Origin: Neurospora crassa OR74A
Taxonomy: Eukaryota > Ascomycota > Sordariomycetes > Sordariales > Sordariaceae
DNA: 64,000 nt
Assembly (NCBI RefSeq): GCF_000182925.2
Contig: NC_026506.1
Coordinates: 434,001-498,000 of the forward strand
Direction of reading: 5' to 3'
Positions 10,740 to 20,759 of the stretch are shown here, in pieces (the first letter of the stretch is position 1; each line of letters begins with the position of its first letter). A program made the position numbers and the translations under genes. A model generated the notes under the pieces. That model ran no database searches. It was not told the origin of the DNA and worked only from the letters and a program-made list of their open reading frames with translations.

Positions 10740-12285
10740 ACTGCACAGGTGTTTGAGTGTGGGAATGACAGAGGTGCCCCATTTGCGATTGGTAAGCGCG
10801 GGGCTAGTTTCGGAGTAGGACGTCGACCAAAGGTTACAGGGAATCTTAACCTATGGGGTAGGAGGCTGTCATTGTCTAGATCTTCGGTGTCAGACTCTGT
10901 AACCGGATCGTGGATGCCCTGGGGCAGATGCCGTGGTAGTCTTGGGCTAGGTATTGGAGGAACGAATCAAGATCATATCGTGACGGTTTTGTTTCTCACT
11001 CTCTTCGAAATCTTGTCCGATTCGACCGCGTCAGTAACGGCTGGTATTTGAGATGGGATGTACTCAAAGAAAAGAAGATAAGTACGCACCTTTAAGAGCC
11101 ATAGAGTGCTGCATTGCAAAGGGTTGGATCCGTGGATGCCATGGTGTTCGTGGATATAGTTGTCTTTGGGCCAAGGGCCAAGGTTCTCGGTCTTGACTGG
11201 TGTCTTCTCCCCCGGAGTGGAGTTTTGATAGCCTTCTTGTTGGCCCTCCTCTCAAGATCGCTCCTTTGGCGCTCCCCCGCTTGCCCGGGGTTTTTTGCTG
11301 CCCTCTTGTTGGCCCTCCACTGGCGCTCGGGCGATCCTTTCTCAACCGTTCTTCTCTCTCTGCGGGAGTTTCAGCAGCTTTCGTTTCGGCCTTCCGTTGA
11401 AGAGCCGGAGGCAGCTCGATGGATTGTGCCAGGTATCAGCTTGTGGTGGTGCTTGCGGGTGGAGGGGTCAAAAACGAGGAGTTGGCGATTGCGTGCCTGG
11501 GCGTCGAAACAATGGCCTACGTCATGGTCAGGATGCAGGGAATCCAGAGATCCTCTGACCTGTGCCAAAACCGGCGTATTCCACTGGTGGTAGTGGTGTG
11601 GGCGGGTGGTAAGAATTCATGTGCTAGAGATGAAGGATGCTGGAGTTTGAGGAACTCTATGAACCACCTCTTGGATGTTTCTTGCTCGCGTAGACTGGTA
11701 ACAGCAAGCGCCCAATTCCGTTACGTATAGTTCGTTCTGTACGTTTTCTGCACTTGTAGTCCATCGGCACTCGGTTTGAATCGGGCGGCTTCAACCGTTC
11801 GTTCATCTGCTGAACTCGAGTCAAGGGTGGAAATTGGCGGCGTGGTGGTTGTTGGGGATCCATCGTGACATTCGACTACCATCGTACTATATCGAAACAG
11901 GCCGAAGATGGACTTTTGGTAGTCTGTCTTCCGTTTCGGATAAGTACCTACCTACTTGTAGAGGTAGGTTGGCGGTTTGCCTGCTCCGTGCCCCTTTCCG
12001 AGACTAGACTCAGACCCAAACCACCATTCACTCGCGTCTAGTGCTCCTTCCTCACGCGTCAGCACCTCACCGCTTTTGGACCTTTTGTCATTTCCGTCTT
12101 AACTTTGTGCCTGAACCTTTGTCGAGCGTTGCCCCTCCTCACGGTTTCTTTCTCCGACTTGCTTCCTTCCTCGACTGATTATTCTTGCTCCAACAACCAA
12201 GAAAAACTTGCCTCTCGAGTGATCACATCCCAGTCACTACACGCCAGAATTCGACACACACACATCTCACGATCACTGTCTATAT
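10740..12285. other. No confident gene; possible minus-strand coding pieces at 11371-11863
   Basis: Minus-strand frames at 11863-11657 (start MDPQQPPRRQFPPL), 11600-11371 and 11345-11064 are consecutive, each about 65-95 codons, and could be exons or fragments of one decayed gene. No domain is recognised and splice sites between them are not convincing. 11.9-12.28 kb holds ACCTACCTAC and a TAGAGGTA motif, then a pyrimidine-rich stretch that serves as leader for the gene at 12381. Confidence 0.3.
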
Positions 12286-12366
12286 GTAAGTCCTTATGGA
12301 AACTGTAGGGTTTAATGCAAGATGTGTTTTCGCGCGTTCTTGATCGCTAATCTATCATCATCGCAG
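12286..12366 (+). other. 5'-UTR intron of the 12381 gene (81 bp)
   Basis: Donor GTAAGT at 12286, branch-like GCTAAT and acceptor CGCAG ending at 12366, 14 bases before the ATG. Size and signals fit filamentous-fungus introns. Upstream is a pyrimidine-rich leader. Confidence 0.6.
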
Positions 12367-12380
12367 ACCATATTCAAAAC

Positions 12381-13058
12381 ATGTCGCATATTCAGAACCA
12401 CGATCAAAGCGGGCAGCCCACCGAGCAAGTCGCTCATTCTCCTTCTTTTAATTCAGCCGCTGGTTCACAAGCTGTTCCTGCTCGCTCTGCTGGCGATCAA
12501 GTGGATCGCAATTCCCCAGAGAAAGTCACTCTGTTCACTACCGATACAAGTCTTTCCGAGCAAGTTCATGCTCCGCCCATTCCTGAGGATGAAGACCAAT
12601 CGAGAACCAATTACCCAGTTCAGAACAGCGAGATCCAAAATGTTGTCGAGGTTGAGGAAGTCGTCCTCCCCTCCATTGAGTCCCCGACGGAGAACCTTCC
12701 AAACGACGATGACTACGCTACGGACCCTGCGGGTTTAAGCGAGTCTGAACTGCGCAGGCGGGCAGTCGCTTGGATGGAGCGGACTTACCATCATCTTCCG
12801 AACGGTTCAATTGTCCAAGCTCCAAGCTACTTTCGGCGCACCCGATCCAGTCCCGCTGGTAGACCGGCAATTTGGATCAAAGATTTCGTTTGGGGTCATA
12901 TCAGACCGCGACGGCTGACTAATGATCGCCTCGCTGATATGCCCCTGGAGAGAAGGGAGAGCTGGGCTCGAATGCAAAGAAGGGAGTGGGAAGAGATTGA
13001 GGAAGAGAAGGGACCGACTCAAGAAGAGGGTGATCGCTCAAACTCAGAAACGGTATAA
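12381..13058 (+). CDS. WIKDFF/RPR-family protein 1 (225 aa), unknown function
   Basis: I do not recognise a known family. Residues 1-118 are polar, acidic and probably disordered. Residues 119-200 form a conserved domain shared with the genes at 23146 and 27122: an ExxLRRxAVAWME helix, a PNGS turn, then WIKDFVWGHIRPRRL at 165-179 and NDRLADM at 181-187, followed by a charged helix. The last 25 residues are acidic. The ATG is the first after a candidate 5'-UTR intron, and the frame is unbroken. Invariant Trp, Lys, Asp and Arg residues suggest a small folded basic module that binds nucleic acid or protein, which is inference only. A rearranged partial copy lies 370 bp downstream, so this locus has been duplicated. 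Being a gene is well supported by conservation among paralogs; function is open. Confidence 0.75.
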   Translation: MSHIQNHDQSGQPTEQVAHSPSFNSAAGSQAVPARSAGDQVDRNSPEKVTLFTTDTSLSEQVHAPPIPEDEDQSRTNYPVQNSEIQNVVEVEEVVLPSIESPTENLPNDDDYATDPAGLSESELRRRAVAWMERTYHHLPNGSIVQAPSYFRRTRSSPAGRPAIWIKDFVWGHIRPRRLTNDRLADMPLERRESWARMQRREWEEIEEEKGPTQEEGDRSNSETV

Positions 13059-13427
13059 CAACGTGCAGTTTTTTGTCAAGCGTGGGCGGATCTGATCCTG
13101 TGGAACGCCCGCGTCCAATGCGCGAAGTGAACGTCATAATGGTGATGAGATTCTCGGCCATATTAACTACCACGTCGAGATTGTTCATGATCACAGCGCC
13201 TTTTTGAGTAGCAGTCGTGGGACGGCAAGTGTTGCTGGAAGTCGTTCGGTAGGTTTAGCTTATTAAGTGCTATTTAGCTTGGAGCCGCCGTCTGGCTATT
13301 CAGGGATCGGTAGATTGCTACTGATCAACAAAAAGTTCGAGTGACCGGAGGCTGGAGCAAGAGTTTTGAGTCATCTAAAATGGCCGAAAATTAGGTCTGT
13401 AGTGGAATCTTAGAAAGCATGTCTTCC

Positions 13428-13917
13428 AGTTGTTCCCGCTCGCTCTGTTGGCAATCGAGTCAATACTTGATCGCGAGCCCCACGACGTCGCCGCGGAGGT
13501 ACTCTTCGGTCTTATTGGCCGTCTTGCACTTGCGGCAAGCACCACGCGGACGGACTACCCAAGGGTAAGATGCGATAACAAGAAGAAGGAACAGCGGAGA
13601 CTCACAGGGGTCCTGATGGCAGCAGACACGATCAAAAGCAATGTTGTACTCTTCGCGGTCGCCAAAGACCATCGGCATAATACGGTAGAGCTCGCGGACG
13701 CAGAGGTTGCACCACACGTGGTCGCGGAGAGGGCGATAGTCCGACATAGCGCTCTCCTTCTTCTCAATGGGTCCAGAATGCTGTCGAGGTTGAGGAAGTC
13801 GCCGTCCTCCCCTCAATCGAGTCACCCACGGAGAACTCCCAGCTCAAGAGGCCATACGATGCTGTTGCCAAGCGCGAACAGTCCAAGGGCAAAGGCAAAG
13901 GCAAACCTGGCACATGA
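13428..13917 (+). pseudogene. Rearranged partial duplicate of the 12381 gene
   Basis: 13428-13484 matches 12469-12522 (VPARSxG region, residues about 32-45), and 13774-13850 matches 12634-12707 (QNxVEVEEV to SPTEN, residues about 86-105). The interval between them, about 111 bp in the parent, is here replaced by about 290 unrelated bases that carry a possible minus-strand mini-gene. After SPTEN the frame stays open to TGA at 13915-13917 but runs into a different Lys/Gly-rich tail (KGKGKGKPGT), so the WIKDFF domain is missing. It is either a broken copy or an exon recruited into a chimeric gene; broken copy is more likely because the front half is not in one frame with a start. Confidence 0.65.
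13460..13747 (-). CDS. Possible small CxxC protein (about 78 aa, one intron)
   Basis: On the minus strand, an ATG at 13747 opens a frame starting MSDYRPLRDHVWCNLC. A candidate 51-bp intron runs from GTGAGT at 13605 to TAG at 13555, with CTTAC as branch. After splicing, the second exon adds a CRKC pair and ends at 13460. The product would have WCNLC, a CC pair in RVCCHQDP and CRKC, a plausible zinc-binding spacing. It lies inside the segment that replaces part of the duplicated 12381-family gene, and its last codons run antisense into that duplicate. The intron is a multiple of three, so the frame is also open unspliced. No family recognised. It could be part of a larger shuffled gene. Confidence 0.4.
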   Translation of the reverse strand: MSDYRPLRDHVWCNLCVRELYRIMPMVFGDREEYNIAFDRVCCHQDPCESPLFLLLVIASYPWVVRPRGACRKCKTANKTEEYLRGDVVGLAIKY

Positions 13918-13929
13918 GGGTTTGTCGCT

Positions 13930-14119
13930 GTGCCGATGCGCTGCCGGCTGTGTTCGAGGGGACATAGGCTAGAATCAAATTGTTTTTGTTCTCGCCTCCA
14001 TGATGATGTGTTTTGTTGTCGTTGCGTGCTCCCAGCCGAGCATTTTGTCACTGAATACGAGAAACAACAGCGTCGGCTGCGAAAAGGGAGAAAGGGAGCG
14101 ACATCAATTTTGATTGTTT
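13930..14119 (+). other. Short Cys-rich open stretch, doubtful
   Basis: A plus-strand frame from 13930 gives a segment with CRLC, CFC and FCCRC followed by a basic helix. It is similar in flavour to the CxxC mini-gene on the other strand nearby, but it runs into the tail of the Tc1/mariner fragment and has no start context or splice signals that I trust. Confidence 0.2.
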
Positions 14120-14640
14120 CTACTTCTTCTGAGTCTTTCTCTTGCGACTATCTCCCACTTCCATAGCATCCATCCTTGCTTCCAAAGCCGCCACCCTATC
14201 CTGGATCGCACGCAGCTTCTTGGAGGGGGGCGCCGCCGCAGCCGAGGGGGGGGGGGGGGGGGGGCGAGGGGTTTTTCAAAGGCGTCGTCGCAATCGGGCT
14301 TCATTGCAGATGTTGACGAGTCTCTCCCCAACCCAGCGTGTATTCTCTTCGTTTTCTTCTGTCGACAAATAGATGTCTCGGAATCCCTTTCCCAACATCC
14401 TCCTCCTCCTGTTCCAGACGTGCTCAATTGGGTTGAGAGCCGGACTGTGACTGGGACGCACTTCCGCACGCCAGATGCCGTGGCTCTCGGTCTGATAACC
14501 CCTTGATAACCCTCGAAGTGCGCACCCTGGCATTATCCTGATGGAGAAAGGGTTCCTGGGCGGTAACGAACCCCACACTAAACCAGCGACGCGTCATGAC
14601 TCCTTCCAAGACGTTTCATTTTTTCGTTCAGTTTTTAACT
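14120..14640 (-). mobile_element. Tc1/mariner transposase C-terminal remnant
   Basis: On the minus strand two frames together show the classic end of a Tc1-type DDE transposase: HQDNARV at about 14545 (second catalytic Asp) and, in another frame, PSHSPALNPIEHVWN at about 14460 (third acidic catalytic residue in NPIEHVW). A frameshift lies between the two, and the N-terminal two thirds are missing. Downstream comes WVGERLVNICNEA, then a proline-rich linker encoded by a G19 run (14246-14264 on plus), and in a third frame a coiled coil (KLRAIQDRVAALEARMDAME) ending at 14120. No terminal inverted repeats were found. This is a dead DNA-transposon fragment. Confidence 0.75.
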
Positions 14641-14919
14641 GATATTACCGATATGTTGCAATGGGCCAAGAGCCTCTCTAAAACGGAGGGGGGACGGGGA
14701 TGTTGAGGAGTGTGCTACCATGTACTCCCTGGGCACCCTATTTGACCCCCTTCGTCTCTATCCTCAAAACCGCCGCGGCCGCCGCACCTCGATCCGCTTC
14801 TCCTGCTGCTTGGTGGGTCTGTAAGGGAGGCTGCAAACATCCCGTCCAACCCATCTTTCAATTCCCTTCTTCCCACTCCCCCCTCTTTCTCCGAATTCCA
14901 TCCTCTTCTCCACCCAATT

Positions 14920-15860
14920 GTAAGTATCCCAATCATCAATGACCCCTGTCGTTCCTTTCTTCCCTCTGCAGTCACTATCAACACTAGGACGAATGAAGAC
15001 GAGAAACGACAGAACCATGACCGATTTCGCGCACAGAACGGCACCTCAGACGCATTTCTCGACGAGCACCCAGCTTTTGGCGCTGATCAATGTTGCGAGA
15101 ACTGGAAAGTGGATCAATCCACGTTTTTCAGCAACTCCTCTGGGCTCCGGCCTTGCAGTCATTGTCGGCGCGAAGAGATTTCCCCACATCACGGACGACC
15201 TCTTCAAAGATGTGTTCGTCGGGCTGCCCGAACATGAGGTGGAGGACCTGGCGATGTCCCAAGTCACTGAAGAGGAGCGGCAGATCGCCCTAAACCTTAC
15301 GTTCATCCGCTTGCTACAATTCTTGTCGTATGAAGTTCACGCATGGGCGCTTATGTTCGAGAGGACGACGCGGTTGGGCGTCAAACCGCGATCTAGGGGT
15401 CCCGCCTTTTGGAGGGTCTCCACGCTATGGAGAGGCAGAGGGGAAACCGTGAGATGCGTACCCGGGTATTCAATGAGGTGTCGCGTGGTGATGATGAAGA
15501 AGCTACGTTGGGGGTCGATACCGTAAACAAATTGATCCAACTCAACTTCGACGGTGGACTATCCTATATGTTTACGCATCTCACCATAGACGCGCATCTT
15601 ATACCGCCGAGCGACAGGGTGAATATGGTATATTGGGCTCTCAGAGAGTCACCTATGTTCGCATGGACAGTCAGGAAGTGTGCCGAGCTGTACAACACGC
15701 GGAAACGGGTTCTGGTGGTCGCCAGAAAGGGAGAGGGGCAACCGCGCAATACAGGCCAAAGTCTTCGTGTCCCGCGCCCTAGGCCGCCACTACGGCTCTG
15801 GGTGCTCAGGGGCAGCGGCTACGTTAGCGGGGGCGGCGTTGGCCAGGGCTACGTCTAGTA
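14920..15860 (+). pseudogene. Decayed gene with TGKWINPRF motif, possibly SNF2-like ATPase relative
   Basis: A good intron (GTAAGT at 14920 to GCAG at 14971) is followed by coding-like sequence. The frame around 14972-15065 (hydrophilic, ends FLDE) shifts near 15065 into TGKWINPRF (about 15100) and on through PEHEVEDLAMSQVTEEER. It shifts again near 15400 to FNEVSRGDDEEATLGVDTVN and VYWALRESPMFAWTVRKCAE, ending at about 15860. At least two frameshifts make it a pseudogene. A second, shorter copy at 25.9-26.3 kb shares the intron end and the TGKWINPRF stretch. The layout (a WALRESP-xAW helix before a KRVLV strand) recalls the linker to the helicase C-domain in fungal SNF2-like proteins, but no Walker motif is present, so that assignment is tentative. 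Confidence 0.6.
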
Positions 15861-17611
15861 TACGAAGCTGTCAAACTACCAGCTGCCAGGGCTGCTCTTC
15901 CTGTTGCTTTTTCTGTTGTTGCTGCGGCTGCTCCTGCTGGTGGCGGGCTAGCGCCCCTCAAGGACCTGAGACCGGTTCACGGGAGCTTGTTGGTTGTCGA
16001 ACCAATCGGAATGGTGCATTAAGTTGTTGTAGCGCCGTGTGAGTTTTCTCGGTCATCACGATTCATATTTTTTTCTGTCGGCGTTGTACTCCGTTCCGAC
16101 TATCTTGTAGTATTGGTCCTTCTGGCCGGCGAGCTGACCCAGCACAGAGCCCATGTGTGGGGCGTCGTGACGGCTGCTATCAAACGATGGGGTCGTGACA
16201 CCTGCTGGGAAATATAGCCGTGACATTATTATCTCTCTGGCCCATCCGTGAGAGCAAAAGTAAAGCGTGACGGAACGACGAGAACGGAGTGTCTGCAAGG
16301 GGTAGCGGCAAAGAGGCGATGCGGGGTTTGGGTGCACGGCGGGGCGAAGTCTGGAAAGAACGGAATTGTTAGCTTGACTTCGAACAACACCAAATCGAGT
16401 ACAAACATAACAAAACTCAACTGGAAATAGTCTTTACTCCGTGGACTTGTTTAGACGTGCGCAATTGGAGAGTGTCCAAGCAAGGTGGGAGGCCCAGTTC
16501 GGTGCGGGGGCAGGCCACCCGATTCCCGCTCCCGCTGCAATAGGAGTGGGGACACATCACACGGGGCTCCTGAACCGCGACTTCCGGCTTGCTGGTCGCC
16601 AATTGCAGTGTTTTGGAGGCCAGAAGGTGACAGAGTCTCTAGCAGAAATTACAAGACATGAAGGTGTCGATTCCAAAACTACAATCAACAAGGAAGTTAA
16701 TCACTTGTCCACTGCATTTTCTGGTCGCTTCGGAGCCGAGACCCGCACTATGGCTACTTCGACGATTTGTTCGGAGACAGCATCTGTCTCTTGCCTCGGG
16801 AGAGATTTCTGTACATGGGCCTTAATACCCCCCACAACTCCCTGCTTGTAAAGATTAGTTGTGCATAGGTCATGCATCCAGTTCTGCAGTTACGCACACC
16901 TACACAAACGGCATCAACTTTCGCGGTTACCAATCAGGATTCAAGAACCCAACGGCGTTCATCGTGTACAACGGATGATATTGACAGACGAAGTGAAGGA
17001 AGCCTCTGGATCGGATGATCTATTCTTGGGCGTCTCCAAAGCCTTCGTCTTTCCGAACAGATTTGAGTCTGTTTTTGGGTCGGTTCGCTAGTGTTGTGAG
17101 TTGGCTTGTCGGGGACAACCAGGTTCGCAGAAGCTGGCTAATAAGTGGTCTCCATTGCCAGGAATTCTTCGAGATCTGAGTCGGTTTCGTGGGTGATTGG
17201 GTTTTCTGGGGTGAAAGTGGCATTGGGTCCTGTGATCCTCCTCACTGTCCTCGTCGTGGGCGCCGAGCAGGATCAGGGCATTGCCGGCGTAAGACTGAGG
17301 GGAGACGGCATTGGACAGAGGCGGCAAAGATCGTTGTGCATAGCGATGACCGAGTGCAGTACGTCGGAGATTGTGGCATTCTCGGGGCGCCGCGGGGAGA
17401 GCGAGAGAATCCAGAGATTGACAGTCCAAGGCTGGGGGCCACGCAGTTCGGGATGATGTTCTGGAAGCTCAGAAGACTCCCAAGGAAAGATGCTCAGGCG
17501 TTCACAAAGAGTGTGGATGCCCTGGCCCCAAAAAGGTAGTGTCCCGACGGAGGACCTCCGCATACTGAGATTAGCGAGGTATAAAGTGGACAGGATTTAG
17601 AACAGAGAATC

Positions 17612-17618
<7 letters not shown>
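15861..17618. other. No supported gene
   Basis: Short frames occur on both strands (for example minus-strand 16337-16056 ending in KDQYYKIVGTEYNADRKKYES, and plus-strand 16441-16851), but none has a recognisable domain or convincing splice structure. Base composition is ordinary. Part may be the decayed tail of the pseudogene ending near 15.9-16.0 kb. Confidence 0.4.
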
Positions 17619-17656
<38 letters not shown>

Positions 17657-17790
17657 GCAACAAAAGTGGAAAAAAAGGGTGAAGACAGCGACTTGCCCCG
17701 GTTTCGAACGCGGTAGCGGTAGGTAGGGTGGCCGGCTGCCCCCCCGGTGGGGGCGACACTACTACTACCGCTGCGCCATAAGACCCCTCG
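17619..17790 (-). mobile_element. tRNA-like Pol III element, SINE candidate
   Basis: On the minus strand, TATGGCGCAGCGGTAGTAGT (about 17781-17762) resembles an A box (TGGCNNAGTGG), and GCGTTCGAAACCGGGG about 60 bases further on resembles a B box (GGTTCGANTCC). A T-rich stretch follows, ending in a run of 35 T (A35 on plus, 17619-17653), which would act as a Pol III terminator or a retroposon tail. The T-arm and acceptor stems do not pair well, so it is not a working tRNA gene. A tRNA-derived SINE or a dead tRNA copy fits best. Confidence 0.5.
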
Positions 17791-18064
17791 GGCTCGTCCG
17801 CCCCATCTTCTGTTGAGGCCTCGGTGTTAGAATTGGGTGCTGTCGACGTACTACATATACCCCTAAGTAAGTAAAGGTTTGGTACATGGGTTGTCCCGAC
17901 GGTGGTTGGAGATCGAGACTGAGACGTGACTTGGGATGAAAAGATAGGTGAGGGGCGGAGATATATCCCACTGGAAGGCACAGAAGGTATCGTCAGCTGT
18001 AAGTTGCCCTTGGGTTCGAGGTAAGTGCCCCTCATACCATCGTTACCTCTAATTAGAAGAATCT

Positions 18065-18664
18065 CTACCTACCGACATGGCACCTATTAGCGGAGCTCTC
18101 GGCAACGGAGGTGGATAGGGAGAAGTCTAAGGCTCTTAGCGAGTATATTCGAAACGTTTTACTATCTGGCGAGCTTGGGACTGTCGGGCTACGGAGAGCT
18201 TCGTCGTGGTCGGTGTATTCGTCCGCCGTTGCCCGCCCCGTATTGGAACTGTAGATCCATACAATACCCGTATCGGCCGTAGCATTGTCGTTATCGTAGA
18301 GGTTGAGTAACCCAATACTCATCAGGCAACCAAGTACCAAGTCTTGCTGATGGTCTTTGCACCATAGTTGCAAGATTAACGCCAACTGGTCGATGCTGTA
18401 ATTGTTCTCCAATGGCCTAACGTTTTTATCACTTATGGTGGCATGGAATGTGCGTTCTCTATCGGCCATCTCGTCACCCTGGGCGATGGCAGGGAGTTCC
18501 TCGGTGGTAGGAGCTGTTATGCCGGGTTGTTCAGAGACAGCAGGAAGCGCACCAGAGAGGAAAGAGAGCGATCCAATCCCGAGATCTCTGCAACATAAGC
18601 TCAAGCAACGCCAAAAGCTCACCAAGCCGTGGTTCACCCCGCCAAGCCTCGACGTTACTATCAT
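18065..18664 (-). CDS. Hypothetical protein, 199-aa open frame
   Basis: An uninterrupted minus-strand frame with an ATG at 18664; an internal start at MADRERTFHATISDKNV is an alternative. The middle contains a plausible folded segment (NNYSIDQLALILQLWCKDHQ, continuing to LMSIGLLNLYDNDNA) followed by a Ser/Thr/Asp-rich tail. No family is recognised. It lies in a shuffled region and could be a fragment of a longer gene; no intron or promoter signal supports the start. Confidence 0.3.
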   Translation of the reverse strand: MIVTSRLGGVNHGLVSFWRCLSLCCRDLGIGSLSFLSGALPAVSEQPGITAPTTEELPAIAQGDEMADRERTFHATISDKNVRPLENNYSIDQLALILQLWCKDHQQDLVLGCLMSIGLLNLYDNDNATADTGIVWIYSSNTGRATADEYTDHDEALRSPTVPSSPDSKTFRIYSLRALDFSLSTSVAESSANRCHVGR

Positions 18665-18914
18665 AGGCCGGCCAAGAGGGAGATCATCATAGCGTCTCCC
18701 GACCTACCTACTGTCACTAATAGGGGCATGACTACCCCCTTACTTCTCCCCAATAGGGGTACCACATATCCCTCATCGGACATCCCGCCGATGCGCATAT
18801 ATCAAATCGAACTTGGTCACCACCGTCGACGGGACGAGATCGTGCGAATCACTGCACACCATCTTGAAGAAATGCATCGATTCGACTACGGATCTATCAT
18901 AGCACGCCCACATA

Positions 18915-19338
18915 ATGCGTCCCAATGAGAACGCGGATGTGTCGACCCTACAGCTACATGCCGTAGCCGTCAGACGCGGTGATCTGGCGTCCCCGGGCAC
19001 AACCGACGCAACTCAACTCAACTTGATCATGGCCCGTGAGGGCATTTGTGCTACCATCTTCATCGCCCTCCATCTCTACACCACGCAACGAACCATCAAG
19101 GACTTCAACGCTTTTCAAAGCGCATTGAACAGGATGGTGTAAGTTTTCGGCGGCTATCACACCGACGATTGAATTTGTATTTTTCAGGCCTTTTCTGCAG
19201 CCGCGAGTATGTGCACTACCTATGCTGAGGCGCAGTCCCCGCTCCCCACCCCCTCGACCTCGGCGGCGGCTCCCGCTGACGAGATGCGCGGACAACCGGT
19301 TACACGGGAAGAACTGGTTCAGCCGGGTCGGGACTTGA
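18915..19338 (+). CDS. Possible spliced small gene (about 124 aa)
   Basis: An ATG at 18915 opens MRPNENADVSTLQLHAVAV and runs to a good candidate intron, GTAAGT at 19139 to TTTTTCAG at 19187 (49 bp). The spliced frame continues to TGA at 19336-19338 with an Arg/Pro-rich tail. The first exon contains a hydrophobic segment (ATIFIALHLY). No family is recognised. The frame just upstream (18629-18928, ending HNASQ) overlaps it and may be part of the same decayed gene. Confidence 0.25.
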
Positions 19339-19346
19339 GATGTCCT

Positions 19347-19580
19347 GGGCTCAAACTTGTCCCCCGAAGGAGCAAATAGCACGCTTCACGACAACTGGTG
19401 CCCATGTGGCTGTTCCGTTGCGGTTCTCCTTGTCCGTTGGAACTCTCTTCTTCTCTAGAGTCCTTTGAACTGCCTAAACCGGAATCCTTTTTCCCCCGGA
19501 GGGATGGCACGCTTGATCAGGGTAACCAGCCTTCATGTGGCCGTTGGGTTGCGGTTCTCATTGTCGGTTTCAACTCTCTT
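19347..19580 (+). repeat. Imperfect direct duplication, unit about 105 bp
   Basis: 19347-19449 and 19476-19580 are similar throughout, sharing CCCCCGRAGG, GCACGCTT, CATGTGGC and GTTGCGGTTCTC, then TTGTCSGTT and AACTCTCTT. They are offset by about 130 bases. This is an old local tandem duplication with no recognisable product. Confidence 0.6.
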
Positions 19581-19589
19581 TTCGAGAGA

Positions 19590-20337
19590 CCAGAGACCGG
19601 CGCAACCTGAATCAGTCGTGCTTCTCTCCGGAACTATTCATCTTCCCAAAGTTTGGTGAGCTATCTGGAGGTACTCTGGCAAGTAATCCATGTTTTTGTC
19701 TGAAGTGGTTGCCCACGAGATAACCGGAGTTGTTTGACGGTTGTTTGGCTATTGGATGCCATGTGGGATTGTGGACTGGATGCACTTGCGCCCTGGCGCC
19801 GGGACCAATCCGGGAGAGTTTCGAAGGACCAACACACGAACAAGTTCTGCGACATCGACCAATCGCAAACGCGAGTTTATGCTGGCAGCGTGTTGGCGCT
19901 CTCGACCACACTCTATAGTAGCGTAGCAAAGGGCAAGCTGAGCTCGGCAGCCTACCACAGACCGCACACAGCTTCGAGAGTCGTGCATTTCGAAAAGTTG
20001 CCCAGAGGGCCAACCTTCCTCGGGCTACCGAGCAAAACTTACATGTAGCCATTGGTCCACATCTTCTACCCAATTCCAGCGTGAACGCAGTTGGACTGAA
20101 CGTCAACGCCAACGCCCAATGTTGCACGAGAATCCGGACTAGCCCTTGTCTGGAACAATTCGACCATTCTACCTTGCCTACCGCGATACCTCGCCTGACA
20201 ACATTATTATGACGGACCCCACGAGCGCAATGGAATAGCTACCCTTAAAGGCCAGCTCACCGACCATGGCATGCCTGTCAAGGTTACGGCTGACGACGCC
20301 GAAACAATAACCCAGAAGCAAACCTAGGCTGCCCTTG
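19590..20337. other. No supported gene
   Basis: Overlapping frames on both strands (the longest is minus 20127-19612, 171 codons) are Cys/Pro/Arg-rich without a domain. I see nothing that decides which strand, if any, is coding. Confidence 0.35.
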
Positions 20338-20628
20338 TCACCTTTCCCTAGCCATTGAAAGCAACAGGAGGTTACCTACAATAAAGACAAATGTGGCGGC
20401 GCCCTTTTTGTTCATCGTCTCCTTCGACAAGTACTTCCTGACTTTCTCAAGAGTGCTAGGCTTGACGGGGGCGTCGCGGCCGACAGGGGGCGAACTAGCG
20501 GGGCCGGCATCAGAGGCTACGGCGTCCGATGCTGCGCCGCCCTCCAAATCGTCGGGGGGGGCCGCAGCCTTCGCTGCCTTTGAGGCAGGCGTCTTCTTAA
20601 CGGCACCGGGAGGTTTCTTACGAGGCAT
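20338..20628 (-). CDS. Small Ala/Pro-rich protein with C-terminal membrane segment (96 aa)
   Basis: The start MPRKKPPGAVKKTPASKAA at 20628 follows a pyrimidine-rich leader. Residues 1-60 are basic then Ala/Pro/Asp-rich and probably disordered. Residues 61-78 form a charged helix (STLEKVRKYLSKETMNKKG), then a hydrophobic stretch AATFVFIVGNLLLLSMA. This layout suggests a tail-anchored or single-pass membrane protein. A donor-like GGTAAC inside the last codons could mean that the true C terminus is spliced onto another exon further along the minus strand. The 5' flank runs into a RIP-like AT patch at 20760-21010. Not a family I recognise. Confidence 0.45.
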   Translation of the reverse strand: MPRKKPPGAVKKTPASKAAKAAAPPDDLEGGAASDAVASDAGPASSPPVGRDAPVKPSTLEKVRKYLSKETMNKKGAATFVFIVGNLLLLSMARER

Positions 20629-20759
20629 AGCGCAATAGTAACAGTACCGATTCAGGGTGGGTGCGGGTGCGAGGCGGCGGCGGACTCGGTTGGGAAGCGG
20701 ATACAATACGGCGAGGGCGGTAGCGTAGCGTAAAGAAGAAAGAAGGGAAGGAAGGAGGG

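Noticed and set aside
13430-13972. 180-codon plus-strand frame as one gene
   Set aside because: It runs in the wrong phase through both blocks homologous to the 12381 gene and through the antisense of the CxxC frame.
17691-17790. A functional tRNA gene
   Set aside because: A-box and B-box-like strings are present, but the acceptor and T stems do not pair and no clear anticodon arm can be drawn.
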